Shown piece by piece: positions 53,430-64,000 of a stretch of DNA of 64,000 nt. The stretch is taken from NCBI RefSeq assembly GCF_000003815.2, contig NC_049994.1, positions 201,797-265,796 of the forward strand. The letters are read 5' to 3'. Every line of letters begins with the position of its first letter. The stretch's first letter is position 1. The translations under genes were made by a program, and so were the position numbers. Under the pieces are notes generated by a model that was not told where the DNA came from, made no database searches, and saw nothing but the letters and a program-made list of their open reading frames with translations. This DNA is from Branchiostoma floridae. Lineage: Eukaryota; Chordata; Leptocardii; Amphioxiformes; Branchiostomatidae.

Positions 53430-56400
53430 TTATATTTTATTTTCTTCTACAATACAAAGTCGAACTGAAGTCCGGTTGGTCCCAGTTTGGTAGAAGGTGT
53501 CAAACCATTGGCTCTGTTCGTCACTGAAGTGAGACTTCCAGTCACCAACTACACCTGTAAGGGAATAAATTAAAGCACATTGTTCAGTTTTGAAGGACAT
53601 TTGCGTTTCTGAGATTTGATTATGATCTAAAGAAAACAATTTTAAAATATTTACATTCTACATCGTACATGATAGAATTACGTACAGCTTCCAGTCGGAA
53701 AGGACTTTGATTTTAGTTTATTTATAACAAACACAAACAACATGAGAATTTATCAAATGTAGGGACTAGTAATAGGTACCGGTACGATGTCGGTACAACA
53801 TCTTTTTTTTTTCTTGTTGGTTTGGACTCTGGAAACAAACTGACCGACAACAATCAGTGGACCGCGTTTCGGACAAATTTGACTCATATTATATTGGCAT
53901 GGGTTTACGCGTTTTGTTACAAAGACCAAGGACAAAGACAAAACGAATGGGAGTAGAGTTTATAGTTAATTCTACCAAGTTTCTACGGTCAAACTTACAT
54001 GAAAACAGATTTTAAAAAATCTGTGAGTCAGATGCTCCGCCTTTGTAGAAAATCCGAGTATTACCCGTTTACCCATTCAAAAGTTTTCACAATTAGATCC
54101 AGAGGTAGGTTTGGACCTGGACCTGATCCTCTAGACCAGAACCGGACTTGTACCTGGATTTTTTTTGTACCGATACACACCTCTAGTAGGAACCGTACTC
54201 TATACCTTTTCTAAAGAAAGTTCCCTTCGTGGTGTCAAATACCCCCGCTCTGACATCCTTTCCTGCAACTTTGTTCGTGGCAGGATTTGTCGCCATTTTC
54301 TGGAATGTGCTCTGTTCAACGACCTTGTCAATCACTTCCGGGGTCACGGGCCACTGCAGGAACTCTGCCACTTTCTCCACCTGCTTCCGGGTGTTCTTAG
54401 GACAAATAGATAGATTTCATTTAATAAAATAACATACACTACGAAACTGTTGCATGGTAAAAATATAAAAAGTAAACTATCAAGAAAGAGCGACTATTTT
54501 CGAAATGACAAAAAACTAGAGTTCCACGAACACATACCTTTGCCAAATAAACCAGATTTGTTATGTAGAATGATGTCTGTAGACATAAATGTGTTACTCA
54601 TTATATTTTACTTTAAATGCCTGGAGTTGGTTCATAACATTTTGCCATTGCTTATACAAATTAGATCCTTATTTACGTACTATTAATTGTATCAAGCATC
54701 ACTTAAGCTGTCGATCAGCATACCAAAAATCATGATGATCCTTTCAATCCCTTCTTGACTTATTGTATTTTAAAGTAGGAAACTAAACCGCCTCCTGCAG
54801 TTCAAGAAAAGATGTTAGCGGACCCAAACATACACCTCTTACTCTCTGCCATCTTTCTCAGTTACATATGTGACAAGTTTGAAAGTCCTATCACGGAATA
54901 CAGTGGATTTATCAACTTTCCTCATTAATTATGCAAATTAGCTGTTAATTTGCATAACTAGTATCTCATTATGTAAGGTTTTACTTAGGCTATCTACATA
55001 CCAAAAATCATGACGATCCGTCAACACGTTCATATTTTTTATTGATTATGCAAATGAGATAATCATCTGCATAATCAATATGAATTGATATTTCTGTCTT
55101 TCTCAGCTATATATGTGACAAGTTTGAAAGTCCTATAATGCAATGCAGTGGATTTACACATTTTCCTCATTAATTATGCAAATCAACCGTCGATTTGCAT
55201 AATTAGAATTCCATCATGTAAGTCTTCCCTTTGGCTATCTACATACCAAAAATCATGACGATCCNNNNNNNNNNNNNNNNNNNNNNNNNNNNNNNNNNNN
55301 NNNNNNNNNNNNNNNNNNNNNNNNNNNNNNNNNNNNNNNNNNNNNNNNNNNNNNNNNNNNNNNNNNNNNNNNNNNNNNNNNNNNNNNNNNNCAGTGGATT
55401 TATAAACTTTCCTCATTAATTATGTAAATTAGTTCATGATTTGCATAATTAGTATTTCATAATGTACATTGTTACTTGGGCTATCTACATACCAAAAATC
55501 GTGATGATTCATCAACACGTTCTCGAGTTATTCTCGTCCAAAGTGTGAAAGGAAATCGGCGACTGCAGTTCCAAACAAGCCGCTAGGGGGTCTAAACTTA
55601 TAGTCCTTACTCTCTGCCCTAAGGGCTATCTACCACTCAAAAATCATAACCACGGCATGTCCAGAACACGAGATATCAAAAATACCTTAGCAAGTCGCTA
55701 GGGGGCCCATTATCGAACTTGACCTTCGTTTTCCCGACCCCTATCCACCTACCAAATATCATCGGGATCCATCCAAGGCTTCTCGAGTTATGCTGTTAAC
55801 ACACAGACAGACAGACAGACTCACAGGCCTAAAACATAACCTTAGCCATTCTGGCAAAGGTAATAAACTTTTTTCGTCTTTTCTAAGATCTCCTTACCAG
55901 TATCAAATATTGTCATCTAAAAATGACAAAAAATATTATTTTCTATGTTTCACCAGTTCATGTGTAAACTTTTACCTTCTGTAGGTCCTCGTACCGGAGA
56001 AACAGCACGCTTGGGTTGTCCTTCTGTTCCCACCAACCCAGCACGTGATCGTGCCATGCACCATTGTACACTTGTAAGAAGAAAAAATATTCCTTGTAAT
56101 GTGCAAGTAATATTCATCATGGAAGGATTTCAAACATTTTTGGCTTATGTCTATAAATAAAAGGGGCCTTAAGTTACAAGTAGGTGTAATATAAATGAGC
56201 TGCTGCCGCGCCGCGTGCCTGCGAAGCTGGTGTGTTACGCCTAACGGCGGTTATACCGGCTGTATAGATACAGATACAGAATGATAGCAAAGTTTATGCA
56301 CCCCTACCTTCTCCGTCGACAAAGTCCTGTAGGAACTGTTCCCATGATGTGGGGGTCTTCAGTCTTGTACACATGAAGTGGAAGTTATAGAAGGACACTG

Positions 56401-58675
56401 CAAGGTCTTTGGGGTTCCTGGCGACGTAGATAACCTAAATTGAAATAAGCATCACAAATATGGGAAGATTTCATCAAACTGTGTTACAAATATCATTTAA
56501 CCTTGTCGACCTATATTGTGTCAATAATTATGTTTTGATAACAACAAAAATGAATTTACAATTACGTTTGCTAATTTATGCTACGTAATGGTATAATACT
56601 ATTAAAACAGACAGATTAAAGTAGAACTGCAACTGCAAACCTGTAGACTTGCCATACTCGTGAGAGTGGCCGTTCATCATTAAAACAGACAATTCTATGC
56701 AGAGCTAGAAACACACAATAGATACAAATTCTAGATATAAATATATATATGTAAATGATAACTATAATCATGCACACACACACACACAAATAAATAAATA
56801 AATAAATAAACACACACACACATACATACTTACCAATGCAATGGTACTCACACACATACAGACACACACACACACAGACGGAAACACATACTTACATACA
56901 TACACACATAGACAAACAGAACACTAGCTTTATCATCGTGTAAGTGTAAACGCGAGCGCGCGCGCACACACACATTTCACTCACCTTTCCTTTACCTTGC
57001 TTCAGTTGTAACGGAGCTAGAAACATGTGAAGATGACTTTTGATCAATCTTGGTGAAGGCGCTTCCGGTAGTTCCCGAAAGGGGACGCTTTCTTCACACT
57101 TCTGTTCAAAGTAAGGCACCAGTTCGTCTTGTTCTTTCTGGTCAGTTTTGGACACGTCACCGCCAAACCGCAACAAAGAAACAATACGCTGTAGCCAAGC
57201 CGTCCCTGCACATATGGTGAAACAGGAAAGTGCATCATGGACAATGCATATGGTAACTTTAACCAACTTCTATAGGCTCTCGTTCTTCCCTCGTACCATC
57301 CAAGAGTGGAATGAACTTGAGCCTGGTGTGGCGGAGGCGGGGTCTCTCTCCCAGTTCAAAACTGAACTGGGGAGGGCCCTGCTGCATTGAGTCGCCCCCA
57401 CACGTCCTCGTATATATGTAAATAACACTAACCCACCGCACTCACTTGTCTTGTCCCTTGCACCCATCAGTTGTTTATGTCCTTTTGTGTTTTGCCTTTA
57501 TTTTCCCTGTGTTTTAAGGCACTATCATCCGTAACTAACAAAACATGCGCTCTGCTAGTAATCCCCGTCAAGGGGGCTGAGCAGTACAAAAGAAGAAGAA
57601 GAACTGTTATATAATATGTTTTTGCTTCAGTGAATAGTCGACTTCCTGCGCTTAGCGTTATCAACGCATCTTTTTTAAGCTACCTGAATCAAAGATACAA
57701 CCGTTGTCGGGCAGGACGTCAATCTGGTGGTTTAAAAGAAAAGTGATGCAGTGCGGTTTTGCAGTACCGCTTCCCCAAGCTTATCCCGACGGCAGTTTGG
57801 GAGAAAATGTGTCGAAGACGGCTATGCTGGCAAAACGTGAACAGCACAGTACATAAAAAAGCGGGTCCGTATGGGGGTATTTAGATTTATGTTTAGAACA
57901 TGATTATTGTCGAAAAGACACATGAGATATGTTTGCGAAAAGTATGGTGCATTTTATCAGAAAATTACTCTCGCCTCTGGAGTGGAATGCCCCTTTGATA
58001 CCTATATACCATAAATCATGACGATACGTCAACCCCTTTTTGAGTCTCTTTCAAAGCCTGTAAGTAACTAAACCGGCTCATACAGTTCCCGGCTGCGCCC
58101 CTAAGTTGTTGAGCGGCCGACAGCTACACCATTACCATTTGCCCCAATAGCTATCTGTCACTCAAAAATCACGACGATGGCATATCCAAACCACTGTATA
58201 TCAAAACCGAAAGCTCCTCTGCATATAACGGCGAAGGCATATTAAGAAGTCAAACCCATCAATTAGCTTAAGTAGAAATTGATTTAGTTTAGACGTTATT
58301 CCCTTTTTATTTATTTATGATTATCATTTCCCTTCTTTGTTAAGTATGTTTATGTATACCACTACTACCTTACCCTGTATGCAATTAGCCCTTGGGCATG
58401 AATTTGCAATAAAGATTATTAACTATACAATACCATTTTCATTGTTGTAACAGAGTGCAGTTGGAACAAAGGTTGGCTTACACATACAGCAGTGACAGTA
58501 TATTGAAGTCTTCATAGACAAACCAACCTGACTTGGGATACGTGATAATAAAGACGTCATCGTCTCGGATGGCGAAGTCCCGAATGGCGTCCATGTCTTC
58601 AGAAACAAGGTATCTAGGGAGAGAAATCCCCTTGTACCTGAAATATTCGACACGGTCGTCCCCGCTGGCCGCCAT
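53430..58675 (-). CDS. Cytosolic sulfotransferase with frameshifted C-terminus, gene C
   Basis: Six exons in the same arrangement as gene B: 58675-58528, 57205-56985, 56434-56308, 56070-55976, 54395-54206 and 53554-53430, joining to 301 codons. It keeps YPKSG|TAW, His107 in PRLIKSHLH, YVARNPKDLAV, and RKG|VVGDWKSHFS. In the last exon a 5-bp deletion (AGGAG, relative to B and D) after TTCTACC shifts the frame. The family ending EKLGPTGLHFDFE is replaced by TGTNRTSVRLCIVEENKI. The shifted frame runs through the gene's own AATAAA (53441-53436) and stops 4 bases later. The PAPS site and catalytic residues lie before the shift, so activity may persist. In the 3'-phosphate segment SYYHFH has become SFYNFH. 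Introns hold a hAT-like element, a composite repeat with a 127-N gap, and LINE pieces. A large foldback begins 164 bases upstream of the ATG. Confidence 0.9.
53757..54189. mobile_element. hAT-like element, second copy
   Basis: Shares with 30667-31095 the GGTACCGGTAC start region and the end with GGTCC/GGACC blocks followed by ACCTGGATTTTTTTTGTACC and CACCTCTA. Target duplications are not clear here. It lies in the last intron of SULT gene C, ending about 17 bases from the exon 5 donor. Confidence 0.68.
54700..55815. repeat. Composite interspersed repeat, inverted relative of 31557-32672; 127-N gap at 55265-55391
   Basis: ACATACCAAAAATCATGA is repeated at intervals of about 245-280 bases (54720, 55000, 55243, 55490), with CTCATTAATTATGCAAAT modules between. 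It ends in an (ACAG)n tract at 55802-55822, the inverse of the (TGTC)n tract in the sister element. Confidence 0.75.
56690..56980. repeat. (CA)n, (AAAT)n and (CG)n microsatellites
   Basis: CA tracts with an AAATAAATAAATAAATAAAT run at 56789-56810 and a GCGCGCGCGC run near 56955. Intronic, next to the donor of SULT C exon 2. Confidence 0.9.
57246..57605 (+). mobile_element. LINE 3' fragment
   Basis: The frame NFYRLSFFPRTIQEWNELEP then SLSQFKTELGRALLH and a stop is the usual LINE ORF2 C-terminus. A 3' UTR of about 210 bases ends in AAGAAGAAGAAGAA. It is inserted antisense in SULT C intron 1. Confidence 0.85.
58260..58430 (+). mobile_element. LINE 3' UTR fragment
   Basis: TTAGCCCTTGGGCATGAATT and TGCAATAAAGATTATTAACT match the tail at 24205-24255. 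No coding part remains. It lies in SULT C intron 1. Confidence 0.6.
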
Positions 58676-58838
58676 TTTGACCTGTTTTACCCGAAAGGTG
58701 AATGAAAATATGCCCGGAATCCAAAGGTCAGAAGGTGCTTCCCGAGCAAGAATGTACCACTCGAGGGGTTTGTAGAGAGGTGGGCAAGACATTTGAGTAC
58801 AAGCGTGCACAAAAAAAGTTCGGGGCAGGAAATTTAAC

Positions 58839-60505
58839 AATAGAGTTAATTCCAGTTGTGGCGGCCATGTTGGATTTCTGGGGTCATCCGGGGTCATGGC
58901 ACCAGAACGAGACTGCAGGTGGTACCAGCTGGGCATTCTACTATATAGGCTGTATTGCAGACATAAGTATGCCATCTTCGGGAGTGCATTTCACCCCTCT
59001 AAGGTTAACAACTGCACAATATATGCCTGTTATCTATAGAAAATACTGTTTTGGAAATTTGAACTTGATTTTGGTGATATTTTTTATTAATTTTTCACAT
59101 TTTTTGACGGGTGACCTGAGAACAATTAATGTCAGTGTTTATATCCTCCATGTGTGCTGTGTATCGGTATCTGTGATTAAAACCTACAAAAACATGGAAA
59201 TATCGGGGTGACAAACCTTTTGGTAGAAATTTAGAAGACATTTGGCTGTTATTCTGATGATTTCTAGATGCCAAGAACCGTTCTGCAAACTACGCTCTAT
59301 GGGAAAATCCTGCGGCACTCAATGGGGAAGGCAGTGTATGTACCGGGTGTGCTCCTTTACTTGTTTCCCAATTTATCTGACAGTGTTTTTATTGTTTTAT
59401 TTTAGTTTAAACAACATAAACGTAAGAAAAATGTCCACATGTTGTATAACATTGTGGGATGAAATGTAGCAGATTGTTTACTGTTGTTTTTGCAATTTTT
59501 TCAATGTCAAGGTGGAAAAAAAACATAACTTTGATTATAAGTGCCAGCGGAGGAGGGATTGTAGCCTGAGTGTCATCCTAGGTAGCTTACCGGGCTCCCA
59601 TACTCACCCCTCACGAACCAGAGGGGTGAGTATGAGAGCCTCCGTAACCAACTAGGATGATACTCAGGCTAGAGTCGACCCTCACATTACTCTAAAAACC
59701 GGACTTCATGCCAGTTTCAGATCAGTGTGGGTGGAAATGTGACAGAATTTTCACAGACGCTGCGAACATCTGTTCATAAAACTACGTATTACTAAGTTCT
59801 ATCACCAATTTACCTCTTCCACTGACGATAAAATTTACGTTTTTCTCCACATTGGCATTGAAAAATCCCTAACAGAAAAAAATCTGCTACATTTCATCCC
59901 ACAATTTTATGGACCCAACATGTGGAATTTGTTGTGTAGGGTTATGTTGTTTAAACTAGAATAAAACAATGAAAACATGATTTGGGAAGAAAGTAAAGGA
60001 GCACACCCGGCATGACATTCCCATAGAGCGTAGTTTGCAGAACGGATCTTGGCACCAATACATCATCAGAACAACTGCCAAATGTCTTCTAAATTTCTAC
60101 CCGCAAAGATGTCATCCCCATATTTTGTGTATTTGTAGGGTTTAATCCCAATAGTAAACCTACTATATCACAGTTACCAGTACAAAGCACTAATGGATGA
60201 TATAAACACTGACACTAATTGTTCTCAGGTCACCCATAAAAAATGTGAAAAATTGATTAAAAAATATCACCAAAACCAAATTCAAATGTCCCAAACAATA
60301 TTTTCTATATATAACAGGCATATATTGTGCAGTTGTTAACCTTAGAGGGGTGAAATGCACTCCCGAAGATGGCATACTTATGTCTGCAATACAGCCTATA
60401 TAGTAGAATGCCCAGCTGGTACCACCTGCAGTCTCGTTCTGGTGCCATGACCCCGGATGACCCCGGAAATCCAACATGGCCGCCACAACTGGAATTAACT
60501 CTATT
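58839..60505. mobile_element. Giant foldback element, arms of about 690 bp
   Basis: 58839-59545 and about 59815-60505 are inverted copies over their whole length, both starting AATAGAGTTAATTCCAGTTG and including GGCGGCCATGTTGGATTTC, the GGTGGTACCAGCTGGGCATT block and GTTTAAACAACATAA. The spacer is about 270 bp and contains another foldback. No transposase frame is seen. The left end lies 164 bases upstream of the SULT C ATG. Confidence 0.9.
59562..59671. mobile_element. Nested foldback inside the loop of the large element
   Basis: TAGCCTGAGTGTCATCCTAG ... CCCATACTCACCCCTC pairs with GAGGGGTGAGTATGAG ... CTAGGATGATACTCAGGCTA. The arms are about 53 bp and the loop is only a few bases. Confidence 0.88.
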
Positions 60506-60947
60506 TACCAGATACAAGAAGGACGGTACCTGGAACGTCACTTCTTTTGGTAAAAGTTGGTACACTAGAAATTACGCTCATCGAATTTTTGCTCAACTCC
60601 AGACTTTTCTTTGTCATGGAATGAGCAATCCACTGCTTCTGTAACGTTAACATCTCATTATGCAGATAGAACACAATCATGCACCATAACCACTATTAAA
60701 AATGAAATATCATTTCAATGGATGAGCTTCACTTCCACTGATATGAAAACAATGCTCACTGTGTGAGCGCATTTGATATAATTAGCAAACAATAACCAAG
60801 ACTACGATCTTTATTACATATCCATGCCCATGAGCTGAATGCATTAAGTTAGATAATTGAAGTATAAGACTAGTGAAGAGAGGTTACGTAATATTCCATC
60901 TGAATGTACGGAGTCTCCCCCTATCCTTAAAACATGTGAAGACAATT

Positions 60948-61318
60948 TTACATCCTCCTACGCAGAGGGACCACAGTCGTATCGAAACCGCTTGTGTTAC
61001 CTCTGCTATCTAGCGCACTCAGACCAGTTTCGCGCTGCTCTGCTTATGAATATTAATGAGCTTGCCCTTATATGGGCCGTTGGGAATCGGGCATAGGAGG
61101 ATGGAGCTATGTAAGACGTAACATGATTGACCGATAGCTTAAGTTCCCAGCGGTCTTTTCGAGACAGCTTTCGAAAGCAAAAAGCCCAAGACAGGCCTGT
61201 TCCCTGATTGGCTGACAGCTAGTTTGTGGCGACAATCACAATAACCGCTGGTAGGCATCTAGATAGCAGAGCCCCAATAGGCTAATGCCGTTGGGGACCG
61301 GGCGTTAGGAGGATGCAA
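60948..61318. mobile_element. Inverted-repeat element
   Basis: Outer ends TACATCCTCCTACGC and GCGTTAGGAGGATGCAA, and inner CCTCTGCTATCTAG / CTAGATAGCAGAG, are inverted pairs. The sequence GGCATAGGAGGATGGAG at 61091 is an extra copy of the right end. Confidence 0.68.
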
Positions 61319-61540
61319 TTGTACAGAATTTTGTATTACATTGTAGTTTTAAATTACATAATGCACGTGTAAACACTTCGACAAAATTAAACGCGCAAAT
61401 TTACGGTTAAGTTTAAGGGCATTGAGACTTGTACGTATCTGTGTATAATGACCATTAGCATATAGCCAGGCGCGGACCAATCAGAAGGCCCCATTCCATG
61501 TTGGTTACGACACCGTAACACATAGATTCCGGCCAGCCAG

Positions 61541-61582
61541 GTGTTAAACAGAATCAACACCGGTGATGATTCTGTTTAACAC
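61541..61582. repeat. Perfect 16-bp hairpin
   Basis: GTGTTAAACAGAATCA, a 10-base loop, then TGATTCTGTTTAACAC. It lies 270 bases beyond the SULT D stop. No U-run follows, so it is not a simple terminator. Confidence 0.7.
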
Positions 61583-61838
61583 AAATGATGATTATCATGA
61601 TTAACACAAAAAAAAACAATCAAAAGGAGCGATAGACAGGAAAGTAACCAATTAGAATAGCACAGAGTATAAAGGAAAGATTAGACCCCACAGGCATGCA
61701 AATATGTTCTTTTATCATTGGAATTCAAAGTCCATTTGGTCAGAGCTAGCCAAATTTCAGCATCGCCCGAGTATCTGCTGCATGCTATGAAAGATGAGAC
61801 AGTCGCAATTAACTTTTGTTTTTTTATAAGCCTGATAT

Positions 61839-61844
61839 TTTATT
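61839..61844 (-). terminator. Polyadenylation signal of SULT gene D
   Basis: AATAAA on the minus strand starts 9 bases after the stop codon at 61853. Confidence 0.7.
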
Positions 61845-61852
61845 TTCTTCTA

Positions 61853-63488
61853 TCATTCAAAGTCAAAGTGAAGTCCAGTTGGCCCAAGTTTTTCCCGGTA
61901 GAAGGTGTCAAACCATTGGCTCTGTTCGTCACTGAAAAGAGACTTCCAGTCACCAACTACACCTGTAAAAAAACAAAAGGAATTTCTGAGCTGTTTAGAG
62001 GAACATGATATCATAGATTTAAGTCTGAGACTCTAACGAACGAAACATACCAGTCAAAAGCAAGAAAAATAAAATGGTCAACCAAATTTAATGATATAAG
62101 CAGGTTCACGTGTCTATAACTGAATGGAACGAAATGCAAGTTGGGTGAAGTGTCAAAAACCATGAACGACTCCTAAGACATAAAAAACGCCTGGAGTCGT
62201 GGACATTGTCATGCACGCCGAATATAACAGGGTCGAGACAAGAACTGTTTGTTTGTTAGGGACTTTCACGTTTGACATATTACCCACAGCGCATTTCACT
62301 GTCCATGCGACGGACCTACTTTTTTATCATTCTCCTTTGTCGACGGGAACTTTGATATCAACAATTCTTTTGTACATTAAATTTAGACAGTGTTTAACAT
62401 GTACGTAGAAGCCGAAATGTACACCTTTTCTAAAGTAAGTTCCCTTGGAGAAGTCAAAGACTCCTGATTTGGCGCCCTTTCCTGCAACTTTGTTCGTGGC
62501 AGGATTTGTCGCCATTTTCTGGAATGTGCTCTGTTCAACGACCTTGTCAATCACTTCCGGGGTCACGGGCCACTGCAGGAACTCTGCCACTTTCTCCACC
62601 TCCTTCCGGGTGTTCTTTAGGACAAGTACATTCATTATTCAAGGATAACAAAAATCATAATAAAGCAGTTGCGTCCTGTAAATATATCAAAAGTAATTTT
62701 CACACTCATGAATGAACAGAGATTGTTATTTCCTACTAAACGGAGAGAATAATATATTGCATGTAAAGTTTACTAACTTAGTGACTGAACATTGTAATCT
62801 AGACTAAAGCAGCCAGGAAACCCAAGAATCATTCTACAAAGACGGAATGCGACACAGACGCTTTTAACTTTCGACCTATCATAGACGACATGTTTTTATA
62901 TTTTGTCATTTCAATGTGAAAATATTAAGATATAATAGATAAATCTAACGTTTATACCTGGGGAGACCTAATATCTTCCTAATGTGCCTCACTTCTTTGC
63001 TTATTAGAATTTTCAGTCCATATTGTTCACGGATTGATTTAGTTCTCGCGAGAGTTGGGAGAATTAGGTCGAGACTTGCGTGGATTACAACTCTCGCGAG
63101 TCAATTCGTGAACAAGATGGACTAATAGCCATAAAAAATTGGAGGTTTGTGTGTTTACCTTTCAAAAGTAGTCACTGGTTAATGAATCTTCTATTAACTG
63201 TGTACACACGTGACTAATGAATCCAATGAGAGAAAAAAAACACCAAAGTCCCATATTCTGAACCTTGGTCAATTGTATTTCGTCGACATGCCTCTACTGA
63301 GCTAGTATTTAACGCGGACGCACGCACCAGGACAAAAACACACCACTTGACTAAAATACCTTATTAACGGTAGCAACGTTTTTAAGGTTGTACCTTCTGT
63401 AGGTCCTCGTACTTCAGAAACAGCACGTTTGGGTTGTCCTTCTGTTCCCACCAACCCAGCACGTGATTGTGCCATGCTTCGTCGTACA
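61853..63488 (-). CDS. Cytosolic sulfotransferase, 3' part, gene D
   Basis: Three exons are visible on the minus strand: 63488-63394 (95 bp), 62614-62425 (190 bp) and 61962-61853 (110 bp), in phase. They encode VYDEAWHNHVLGWWEQ ... KYEDLQK, then NTRKEVEKVAEFLQWPVTPE ... KGTYFRKG, then VVGDWKSLFSDEQSQW ending EKLGPTGLHFDFE. The PAPS loop and catalytic exons lie beyond the right edge of the window. The C-terminal ending is intact, unlike gene C. The exon at 63394 matches the plus-strand exon at 2724 almost exactly, which supports one locus seen twice. In the GDW motif region KSHF has become KSLF. Confidence 0.93.
62240..62310. mobile_element. Remnant of the 21020-type MITE
   Basis: GGGACTTTCACGTTTGACATATTACCCA followed by CAGCGCATTTCACT resembles the right end of the element at 21020-21252. 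Only one end is left. Confidence 0.5.
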
Positions 63489-64000
63489 CTGGTTAAGTTA
63501 AATATATATTTTTGTCACATACAAACAATATTTGTCAGGAGATTGTTTCAAAACTTAGTGCGTTTTAAATAATGTTGATATGGAGAGCAGGACGAGAAAG
63601 GACTTAGATGTTGAGATCATGTGACAATATGTGTCAACAGCTAAAAGAGCTTATTTTTATTGTTTGTATTTATTGTTGATGAAATTTCTTCAGATTCTGT
63701 GAATAGTTTTTTTTTTGTGCATTCAGTGCAGGTTTCCTATTCAATCTTAATCCTACGATCTTGCCTAATCTACTCTTAGAATCCGTTCATACAATCAGAA
63801 GTTAACATGGTCCATATTTGTTTCGTAAAATTTCAAGCAGCCTCAGCTCCGAAAACCTCTTGTAAACTATACCCTGGCAGACTTTCCATATATGGAATGA
63901 GAAGTACGTTGAAACTGCTATGAGAACTACGCTGATATTGTTATGAGAACTAGGCTGTTGTTGCTATGAGAACTACGCTGATAATGCCATGCGAACTACG
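62765..64000. repeat. Inverted near-copy of 2240-4020
   Basis: Starts TTTACTAACTTAGTGACTGA and continues to the window end in the 23-bp satellite. It includes the foldback at about 63015-63130 and the SULT exon at 63394. It lacks the LINE insertion found in the left copy. Confidence 0.88.
63015..63130. repeat. Short foldback element, second copy
   Basis: AGTCCATATTGTTCACGGA and TTCGTGAACAAGATGGACT are inverted ends, with inner CTCGCGAGAGTT / AACTCTCGCGAG arms. It is the counterpart of 3641-3757. Confidence 0.75.

Larger units (their letters stand above)
60506..61852. other. Intergenic between SULT C and SULT D
   Basis: Apart from the inverted-repeat element at 60948 and the hairpin at 61541, I see no gene or further repeat here. 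Confidence 0.5.

Noticed and set aside
58676-58975. Longer N-terminus for SULT gene C starting at MAYLCLQY
   Set aside because: This in-frame extension runs through the large foldback element and has no SULT similarity; the ATG at 58675 aligns with gene B and has a better context.

Overview
The window looks like a scaffold from an intron-rich invertebrate deuterostome, most likely a cephalochordate (amphioxus, Branchiostoma). The basis is indirect: intron-split orthologues of vertebrate genes (melanoregulin, paraoxonase, MMP, cytosolic sulfotransferases), a DUF6589 gene, about 40% GC, very many short TIR elements, tRNA-derived SINEs and CR1/L2-like LINE pieces, and two copies of one segment that differ by roughly a few percent, as expected for two haplotypes of a highly heterozygous animal. 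Species assignment is inference.

Layout. 1-4023 is an end of a sulfotransferase (SULT) gene on the plus strand (two exons, a 23-bp satellite in the intron, a LINE insertion) and stops at a 100-N gap. It is an inverted near-copy of 62.77-64.0 kb. 7.6-16.5 kb holds a complete 11-exon secreted matrix metalloproteinase (538 aa) with a CRE and TATA box upstream. 19.8-38.5 kb (minus strand) is a melanoregulin (MREG) orthologue with five coding exons and a second candidate first exon in phase at 25.6 kb. Its 15-kb first intron is packed with transposons and also contains, on the opposite strand, a single-exon paraoxonase (PON) gene. 41.0-44.7 kb, 53.4-58.7 kb and 61.9-63.5 kb (minus strand) are three members of a tandem SULT array: one complete, one complete with a frameshifted C-terminus, and one running off the window. 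Between the first two lies a six-exon gene (45.8-51.0 kb, minus) for a 1189-aa protein with a ZAD-like N-terminus, a coding 30-bp minisatellite, a DUF6589 region and a C2H2 finger.

The rest is mobile DNA: three Harbinger-like MITEs with TWA target duplications, a hAT-like element with a perfect 8-bp target duplication, several foldback elements (two of them 1.2 and 1.7 kb long), SINEs and 5'-truncated LINEs. The protein-coding genes do not form one pathway. The SULT array is the only set of related genes and probably arose by tandem duplication for sulfation of xenobiotics or endogenous small molecules.

All exon coordinates were read by eye from splice sites and reading phase. Every multi-exon model below keeps an open frame through all joins.
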